Below, piece by piece: positions 56,978 through 64,000 of a DNA stretch of 64,000 nucleotides (the stretch's first letter is position 1; the number at the start of each line of letters is the position of its first letter). Source of the stretch: Sorghum bicolor (taxonomy: Eukaryota; Streptophyta; Magnoliopsida; Poales; Poaceae); the NCBI RefSeq assembly GCF_000003195.3, contig NC_012870.2, positions 14,066,501-14,130,500 of the forward strand, read 5' to 3'. A program made the translations under genes and the position numbers. A model generated the notes under the pieces. That model saw nothing but the letters and a program-made list of their open reading frames with translations, made no database searches and was not told the origin of the DNA.

Positions 56978-56986
56978 TATATATAC
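56978..56986 (+). promoter_or_regulatory. TATA box of the small secreted protein gene
   Basis: CTATATATA lies 110 bp before the start codon at 57096 and follows a GC-rich CACCGGCCGG stretch. Position and context fit a grass core promoter. Confidence 0.65.
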
Positions 56987-57095
56987 ACGGGTAGGGTAGA
57001 TACGGGGGAGGGATTGCAGACCCAGTCACCCACCCACGTTGTCATTCATTCGGCTGGCACGGCACACACAGCGCAATTTAGCTAACCAAACAACC

Positions 57096-57413
57096 ATGGC
57101 CGCCGGCGCCGCCAGGAGCTTCGCCACGGCCTGCGTCCTCGCCGTGCTTCTCGCCGGCTGTCTGCGGCTGCCGGCCGCCGCCGACGCACGCCGTCTGCTT
57201 TACGACGATGACGACGCGGCGATGCCTCCGGCTCCGATGGCGTACGCCGTGGACTACGACTACAACATGTCCCCGGCGCTGGCGCCTGCTGCGCCCGAGT
57301 CCGGCGCCGACGACGACGACGACCTCGCCGGCCAGATGTTTTTCCATGGCCGAGGGCTGCTCGACACCGGCCTTCACTTAGCCGGCAGGCTGCTTCTTGG
57401 CCTAGGTCTTTAA
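57096..57413 (+). CDS. small secreted acidic protein, unrecognised
   Basis: 105 residues, single exon. ACCATGGCC at the start is an ideal plant initiation context; the frame is open further upstream but has no other ATG. Residues 1-31 form a classical signal peptide (basic start, CVLAVLLAGCLRLPAAADA) with a likely cleavage after ADA. The mature part begins RRLLYDDDDAAMPPAP, has a Pro/Ala segment (SPALAPAAPES) that could be hydroxylated and glycosylated in arabinogalactan-like fashion, a second Asp run (ADDDDDLAG), and a hydrophobic end (GLHLAGRLLLGLGL). The RRLL after the signal resembles a processing site. I do not recognise a peptide-hormone family. A TATA box lies 110 bp upstream and AT-rich 3' sequence follows, so expression is plausible. 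Confidence 0.7.
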   Translation: MAAGAARSFATACVLAVLLAGCLRLPAAADARRLLYDDDDAAMPPAPMAYAVDYDYNMSPALAPAAPESGADDDDDLAGQMFFHGRGLLDTGLHLAGRLLLGLGL

Positions 57414-57641
57414 CTTCGTCTTCGATTATTCTGTGGATGTGCGCTTGATTTAATTTGCTACTTTCTTGTACCATTACGTACGTACTACAGTATTTTATAT
57501 ATATATATATAATCCGATCCCCTCGTCAGTGTAACGGTTGATTATTAATTTGAGTATAGTTATATATAATAATCAGTGTGCTACAAGCCAAACCATTTGC
57601 ATTCATAGTGATAGTGGAAATCATGTCAATAACAATAATGT

Positions 57642-57715
<74 letters not shown>

Positions 57716-58443
57716 TTCTTATTATGAGGAATACACAACTTTTTGTTTCTTGTAATGTGGGCAAAAGCTTGATCTCTCTGCACGTTCATTCTTTCTACTG
57801 CATGGTAAGGAAAGTATCAGGAGCAACCACCACCTCCAAGCATCGGAGATGCCGTCTACAATACTATATACTGCGGGAATGCTGTGTTTGATCCTACACA
57901 ACTGCTGCAGGACGTCGAGCTCTCCGTGTGACAGCGCCCTTGCCCCGTGCGGTCATATGACAATGTCCATGCCACCCACCGACCCACGCGTCGGCCAGGA
58001 TGGCAACAGTGTAGGTGGAGTATCCGATTGATACTCTAGAACCCGAAACCCACCACTATATGACGATACAACAATAAAAGCAATAAGGAATTTCGAAGCA
58101 CATGCATGATATATTTACGTATTCACGTATGACTAAGAGGCAACAAATAACAAACTATTTGAAGATCAGCTTAGAACACCTAATAGCTTACCGCAACAAT
58201 TTATTAATAGAAGGCATGACTTTTTTATTCAAAATGATTTATTTCGTGTCTCCATTGGACATTTGTTGGGTGAAAACCAAGCCCCATAAGTTTTACCCGA
58301 AAGTCGTGGGGAGTGAAGAGAATCGCTCCTGCACTAACAGCCGCTGGATCCGAAGCCCATGAGACCCCAACCCAAAACTTTCCCACTGCCATCCATAACG
58401 CCTATGTCTAGCAGCGAGGGCAGTGAAAAGCGATACGAGGAGA
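57414..58443. other. 3' flank with TA/TG microsatellite
   Basis: Probable 3' UTR, then a compound microsatellite (about 26 AT/TA units followed by 9 TG units, 57644-57714). The remaining sequence shows no supported gene. Confidence 0.6.
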
Positions 58444-58717
58444 CAGTGGCGGATTTAGGATTTTAATCATGGGGTTACGAACGAAAACGATATAGTTCAT
58501 CGATATGAACATAACATAATTAGATCACTAAACGATGATAAAATAGTTATGAATATAGAGTGTTAAGGTTGTTATATAAGCTAAGTAGACTAGCAATTAC
58601 GTATAACAATATATTATACATGTATATATTATTAAAGAGTATACATATGAAATGTTTTTCAAAAAAAATTTGGGAGGACAGCTGTCCCCCCATGCTACTA
58701 CTCTAGAACCGCCCCTG
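58444..58717. mobile_element. short hAT MITE with 8-bp target duplication
   Basis: Ends CAGTGGCGGATTTAGG and (reverse complement) CAGGGGCGGTTCTAGA; CGAGGAGA flanks both sides (58436-58443 and 58718-58725). 274 bp with no coding capacity. A GGACAGCTGTCC palindrome lies near the right end (58677-58688). Confidence 0.9.
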
Positions 58718-60976
58718 CGAGGAGAGGTATCGTTGGGGAGAGAACGCTCCTCAATAGAAAGGAGATCCCTGCAAAATTAACGCTAGGCGGATGTACACAA
58801 AAAGGATCAGGATCCTTGACTTTTTATTCTTCATGTTCAAATAAATTTTACATGCAGGACCTTAATGCATTTGCTTTGAGATATTACATTAAGTGGTACT
58901 AGAGATCAAATTGAGTGTAGGATTCTTATTACACTTGGTGGTTACCGTCATCTAAATGGCTTGTGGTGCAGTGAGTCTCTGTTAAAACATTCAACTGAAA
59001 ATTGTGAAGTGCTTCGGAGTTGATTGTGAAGAGCTATTAAGTTTATCCAGATCAAAGGTAGCAAAGAACCAATCTAGTGGAATCGGGGCTTGGCTAGCAC
59101 CTTGTGATCGAGCCAGCTCAAGATCATGCACTCCCGTAGGAGCTAACATTATGGAATTGTTGAGCCTTATAGAGTAGTGGTGATCTTTAGGCTTTCCCCA
59201 ACATGGACTTAGGTAATCGGCAAGTTACCGAGCTATGGGGATATATCTTAGTGTTTTCTTTGTGTGGTATTGCTTGATCACTCTACTCTTGTGCTTTTAC
59301 ATTGTGATCCTTACAGTTCATAGAGTAGAGATAGTAGGACTTGTTATCCTATGGAGCAAACCTAGATAGCTTTTTCAGTACTAGTAGTGAATTAGCTTAG
59401 TTCATATCTTGATTACTAGTCTTGTGTAGGTGTTTCTTACCCTAGGTTTGAAAAAAAATGTAGCTAGCCGAAGTTTTTATTTGGGCTTCCTTTTGGTCTA
59501 ACCCTGTCATTGGGAAGGAGAAAAGACGACGAGCTTTGTGTTCCTATGTTGAACAAAGGGATGGAGAATTGTGGACTATATAGATTACATGCATGGCTTG
59601 CTAAAATCACAGACTTCTTCAGCAATTCTCCTACACACCATATTGTAATCTTACGCAAAAATGATTATACCTACTGCCATAGTGTTATATGGTTATAAAT
59701 TATTAAAATACTTGTACTGACTAATCTCTAATATGCAAAGCTATTTTTAGCTTCAACTGATTTTGCAGGAATCAAATGATCTACATTTTGACCCTCAAAC
59801 ATATATATTTGTGCATTAAATATTACATGTTCAATATGTAAAAGCTTTGCTAACCTTCACACTTAATTTGTGGAAGTATTTCTTTTTAATAAATGCATGG
59901 ACTACATTCATTCATCGTACCATTATATAGCATGAACACATTGTATATACAAAAATAGAACACCGCAAAGCAAAATACCTTGTCTCACTCCTCGAGCAAG
60001 TTGAGTGAAAACAAAAAAAAGAGGGGAATGTTTACAGCGAAAAGCAAGGCGAATAGTTCTCTCGATACATTTATGAACTTTATTTAGGTAATAGTTTAGC
60101 ACCACAGAAAAAGGTTTCCTCCTAAGTCTTCAGCTTGACTACAATGTAACTCCCTCGTCTAGCACATAAGAACAAAGAAGCACGAGCTATGATCACGTCA
60201 CCAACATCACAACATAGTTTCAAAAAAATCACAACACCCTCACTCTTGGGCCTCACCGTCATCTTCGGTTCGAGGGACTACATCATCATATTTGCCTCAC
60301 ATGGCTCACTGTCTGCTTGGTGATGGGTTCTACACCTTAGAGCCTCCCTTGACCAAGAGTATGGTTATTTTGGTTAAGCATGTTAGGTATGACATACTGA
60401 CATGGCTCGTTGTGTTATAATATAACTTAAACTTATTATACTAAATATACGCTTTCGATTGATGAACTTAAATCGAGCAAAATGTTGAATTTTCTCTAAA
60501 ATTATATAGAGAGAAGGAGGAGAAATAGCGAGAGTATTCATAAAAGAAATATTGTTTATCATTTGATAATAATATAATATGTTATCGAAACTGTATAAAT
60601 ATTATATAGTAATAACTTATGTAAATTATTATCATGGATCTTAATATATTTTAAATTTTTTTGTTTGTGTTATTGGTATATGAGTAATTACAGAAAACGT
60701 TTTTCATTATTATTAAAAAGTAGAAATATACATTTATCGCCCATACATGAGTGTATACTTGATCTTTGTGTGAGTGCACACCATGAATGTTTAGTTTAAG
60801 TTAGTTTTTCGTATTAATAACAATAGAGAAAAACAAAAAATATATAAACATAATATATAGTGATCTAAACCTTTTTTAGGAAAGAATATAGTGACAATTT
60901 AGATGCAGATTTGAGGTAATCTATTCGGTATTAGACAGATGTTAGTAAATTTTTTTATATAAGTTTATTAAATTAT
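58718..60976. other. intergenic DNA with a possible retroelement leader remnant
   Basis: Around 58960-59440 phrases such as CTTTAGGCTTTCCCCAAC and GCTTGATCACTCTACTC resemble the untranslated leader of grass LTR elements, but no LTR or coding domain is visible. The rest is AT-rich, and no gene is seen. Confidence 0.3.
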
Positions 60977-62702
60977 TTGACTTTCAAAATCAAGAACTTT
61001 TTTTATTTTTTTATTGCCGAGGGAGTGCTTATAAAACCTTTCTCCTCCGAAGCAGCTCTTTTAACCCTTCTGGCCTCTCTCCCTGACCCCGCGCCATCGC
61101 CCAAAGCCTCGCCCGCATCGCGCCACCGCCAAGAATTCTCGTCGGCAAGAGGAAGACAAGAAGAACCCAAACCCCTTCGCCACTTCTCCTCTCTTTCTCT
61201 TGTTCCGCGCCGCGCCATTGGACGATCTCCTAAGCCACCGGGCGAAGCCGCGGGTGCTCACGTCGCATATGACCCACCTCCTACGCCCGCTACCGTGCAT
61301 TGCTCAACTCCAAAGCATCTTAGGTTTGGCCTCAAGCCCCGCTCGGCCAGTGTAGGAATTATGTGTTGCTTGGTTCTTTATTTCTTGGATGGCGACTCCA
61401 GCTTTCTTGTTCCTTGCTTTGGGGTTTCATCGAATTGGTCTGTGGAGCACGTCAGGCATTTGTTCTATTCTTGGTCTTGCAATGGCGGCGCGCTAGGGTT
61501 CTCGCACTTTTTGCTCGGGCAGTTTTTCTTGGTTAATGGTGCTTGGGCTCCCCGGACCGAATAAATGGTATATACTATGGGTTCTTGATAATTTTGAACA
61601 AAGAAAATGATCAAATTTTCTTGCTTTTAGTGTTGAATTGCTTGATAACCACGAATGTGATTCTCTTTTCCTCATATACATCGATCAGTACTATATTGGT
61701 TATCCCTGGCAATGCCAATTCATCAACTAGATGAAGGTGTGAGTTCTTGGTGCCTCTACCAAAAAAGCATTTATCTGATCAACATTTGTTTCCTCTGCTC
61801 GGTTTGAACAGTAAGCAGAGGTCTCGTAGTTTGTTTGTAAATAAGCACAATGGATTAATGTCAACTCCTCACTTTGGTTAGGATTCAGAGCTTTTGAATT
61901 CGTCTTAAGCCTGAATTATGAAACATAAATACTTCTTCAGCTTTCGGCTTGCTTAGTCTAGATGGAACTATGGAAGTTATTATATTAATTGGATTAAACT
62001 CTCCGAGCTATTGGTTGTTATTGCAACATTGACCAATTATTAAGTAAATTTATAGTGTTGGTTAGGTTCACCAGGTAGCTGCTTGTATAAGATTATTTTA
62101 ATTTGGAAGTGGCAGAGCTAGAAGTTTTATGAAGCCTGGGCAAAATGTCATACTAATATAACAAAATAAACATAATGCAAGATTATAAAAGGCATTAAGT
62201 GCTAAGCGAGCAATGGCTCACTGTCTAAAGTTTAAGCGTGCTTAAGTATTTCTAATCCCTTAAGAGTTTTGTGATGTAGTAGACATTTAGAATTTTAATC
62301 TTAAACGAACAAATAGAGAAGAGAGTGGAGGGCGATTGAGAAAGGGCAAATGAAAATTCATAAGTCCTTATCTATCTTCCCTCTTACCTTTTTATAGGAA
62401 AGTTGTGAGGGAAATTTTTCATAATTTCCCCTAATAGGTTTTGTATTTTAAAAAGTATTTTTAGATGAATTATTATCTCATAATGTTATGTATGGTCCCT
62501 AACATATAATGCACCTCCAACACAGAACTCAAAGCATCCAAGATACATTGAACTAAATGATTTTTCTACGTGTTTTGTTGCTAGAATTTAAAAGATAATG
62601 ATATCATTCTAGTTCATTCTTCAATGGTTGTCTAACCCATTCATCTATTTTCTAGCTTCACATATGGTATATAAAGGGGCTTCTTTACAGTCATAAATTT
62701 AG
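60977..62702 (+). other. possible promoter and 5' exon of an unrecognised gene
   Basis: CTTATAAAACC near 61029 is TATA-like and is followed by a GC-rich pyrimidine stretch and an ORF to 61564 with no known domain. The sequence then becomes AT-rich up to a splice-like TTTAG at 62702. A hAT-like CAGAGCTAG motif near 62113 may be a TE relic. Confidence 0.3.
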
Positions 62703-62903
62703 GTGGAGTGGTTTGATAATCACTCACCAACCTTGATGTTGTGGGAAGAAGTTCACGATCTTCAAAGGCAATTTGCATCCATTGTTGCTTCGGGACAACC
62801 AACTTTTCGAGGGAGTGGCAATGTCAAGGCCACGAAGGAGAGGGCAAGAAGGATCAAGAGTATTGCTACGCATTTGACAACAGAACAAATGACATCGATC
62901 AAG
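62703..62903 (+). CDS. candidate internal exon, unrecognised protein
   Basis: 67 codons open in one frame between an acceptor (AATTTAG) and a donor (ATCAAG|GTGGGG). It reads EWFDNHSPTLMLWEEVHDLQ, then FASIVASGQPTFRGSGNVKA, then KERARRIKSIATHLTTEQMT. Composition is protein-like, with a helix-forming basic segment. Both edges are in phase 0. I do not recognise the family; it may be part of a gene with 5' sequence near 61 kb, or a captured exon. Confidence 0.35.
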
Positions 62904-63266
62904 GTGGGGTAATATTGATATCTAAGCCATAATGGTGTGAGTTGGTGGTGAGTTGACGAGTGTTTTGGTAAAAATCGGGCTAATATATAACATTTGAGGC
63001 CATTGTATCTTGTAACGGAGAACTGAAACTCTAAAACCTGAAAGAAATTTATCTCTATTCTTCGCCCCCAATTTTGTTTCTCTTCCTAAATCTCCAATTC
63101 TCAAGCTAACTGTCTGATTCGTTGCAAAACCATGACAAGAGCCTATGAAGCCCAATGGATGTCAGGGTTTAAAATCAGTCTTCTAGTGGAGTAAGGAACT
63201 TAATTATAAATATGTGGAATCAATTGAGGATAATAGAGCCGGCGTAGATTTATAAAATTACCTTAT
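62904..63266. other. intergenic or intronic DNA
   Basis: AT-rich with no further exon recognised. Confidence 0.35.
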
Positions 63267-64000
63267 TCTAGTTATATAGACTAGCAAATATGTTTGTGCG
63301 CTGCAACAGGAGAAAAACATCAAATGACCATATAAAGTGATGACATAATGTTACATATCTATTTATATTTATCCTTTTTATAAAATTTAAAGTCCATAAT
63401 TTATTTTATTGATAACCATGACATCTATGATATTAGATAATTAATATTTACAATAATATATAGCTGAGAGACATTATTTAATAATAAAAATAGAATTTAG
63501 TTAAACTTTATCTTACTCTAATATTACCTCTTAATATACCTTAGTATTGTATTAAAACATTAGAAGTTTGTTGCTAGCTTTATTTTTTATTTAGATTAGG
63601 ATCCCTATAAAATATGATATATCAATTAAATATATGTAAATTATGAAGACATGGGCTTATGAAGTGTCCATTTGACATAACAACACACTATGCAAAGGTA
63701 GTGGAAGCATCCTCAAGCATAAATTTAGATAAATTACTAAATCAGTGAGATATGCACGAATGATGTTAAAATTTTACCATAAATCAAGCATCATATTAAA
63801 TAGACTACAATAAATTTTTCATAATAATTGGAGCAAGATAACTACAATTTCATTTTACACTAAAAAGCATAGACAAGTATCTCTAGCAAAAAATTGTACT
63901 AAAATTTGTGATATTTTTTGTTTATTGCATAGATCTACATATGTGGAGCTCAACAAAATTTGTTTGTAATTTTTAGATTTTTCTATGAATTACTACACAT
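63267..64000 (+). repeat. Helitron-like 5' edge and AT-rich dispersed repeat (contains copy D)
   Basis: TCTAGTTATATAGACTAGC followed by GTGCGCTGCAAC resembles the left edge at 54197. From 63300 the sequence matches 55415 onwards with scattered substitutions and an extra stretch near 63620-63780. It runs off the window end. Confidence 0.75.

Noticed and set aside
60977..61564. 195-codon ORF
   Set aside because: It starts in AT-rich DNA before a TATA-like site, then crosses a GC-rich leader-like stretch; no domain or codon pattern supports it as a protein.

Overview
The window reads as nuclear DNA of a grass, most likely Sorghum or a close Andropogoneae relative. The evidence is split genes with GT-AG introns, GC-rich monocot coding sequence in AT-rich surroundings, plant-only protein families (LBD, ERF, PHT4) and dense grass-type MITEs, hAT, CACTA, Stowaway, Helitron-like and LTR elements. 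Species assignment is inference. I see no rRNA, tRNA, CRISPR or bacterial operon structure.

The gene-bearing part is roughly 1.6-23.5 kb. It holds, in order: the C-terminal seven exons of translation factor eIF2B-gamma (1605-4190, +; the N-terminal part lies before the window); an uncharacterised membrane/coiled-coil protein gene (5623-6120, -) sitting inside a 1.37 kb element with terminal inverted repeats and a 3-bp target duplication (5248-6621); a Golgi-type PHT4;6 anion/phosphate transporter (8625-9935, +) behind a leader with six short upstream ORFs; a class II LOB-domain transcription factor (14734-16215, +); and an AP2/ERF transcription factor of the RAP2.11/ERN type (22131-23483, -). 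A small secreted acidic protein (57096-57413, +) stands alone far downstream.

From 23.5 kb to the end the DNA is mostly mobile and duplicated. It includes a 0.6 kb foldback (28942-29536); an array of three related MITEs (32982-33745), two of which share a target duplication; a string of splice-bounded exon-like islands of unrecognised origin (about 33.7-41.5 kb and 52.4 kb); a near-identical direct duplication of 1.8 kb (39535-41336 and 43627-45427) carrying a Helitron-like 3' end and a hAT element with a MITE nested in it; a Copia retrotransposon (46984-52377) with intact gag, pol broken by two stops, a 3' LTR and no visible 5' LTR; and a Helitron-like segment that holds a damaged fragment of a PRP4-type U4/U6 snRNP gene (54750-55349, -).

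The host genes are unrelated single loci rather than a pathway. The notable biology is transposon-driven: captured genes, nested insertions whose order can be read, foldbacks that could make small RNAs, and tandem or segmental duplications. Features between genes were read by eye, so element ends without a matching target duplication are approximate.
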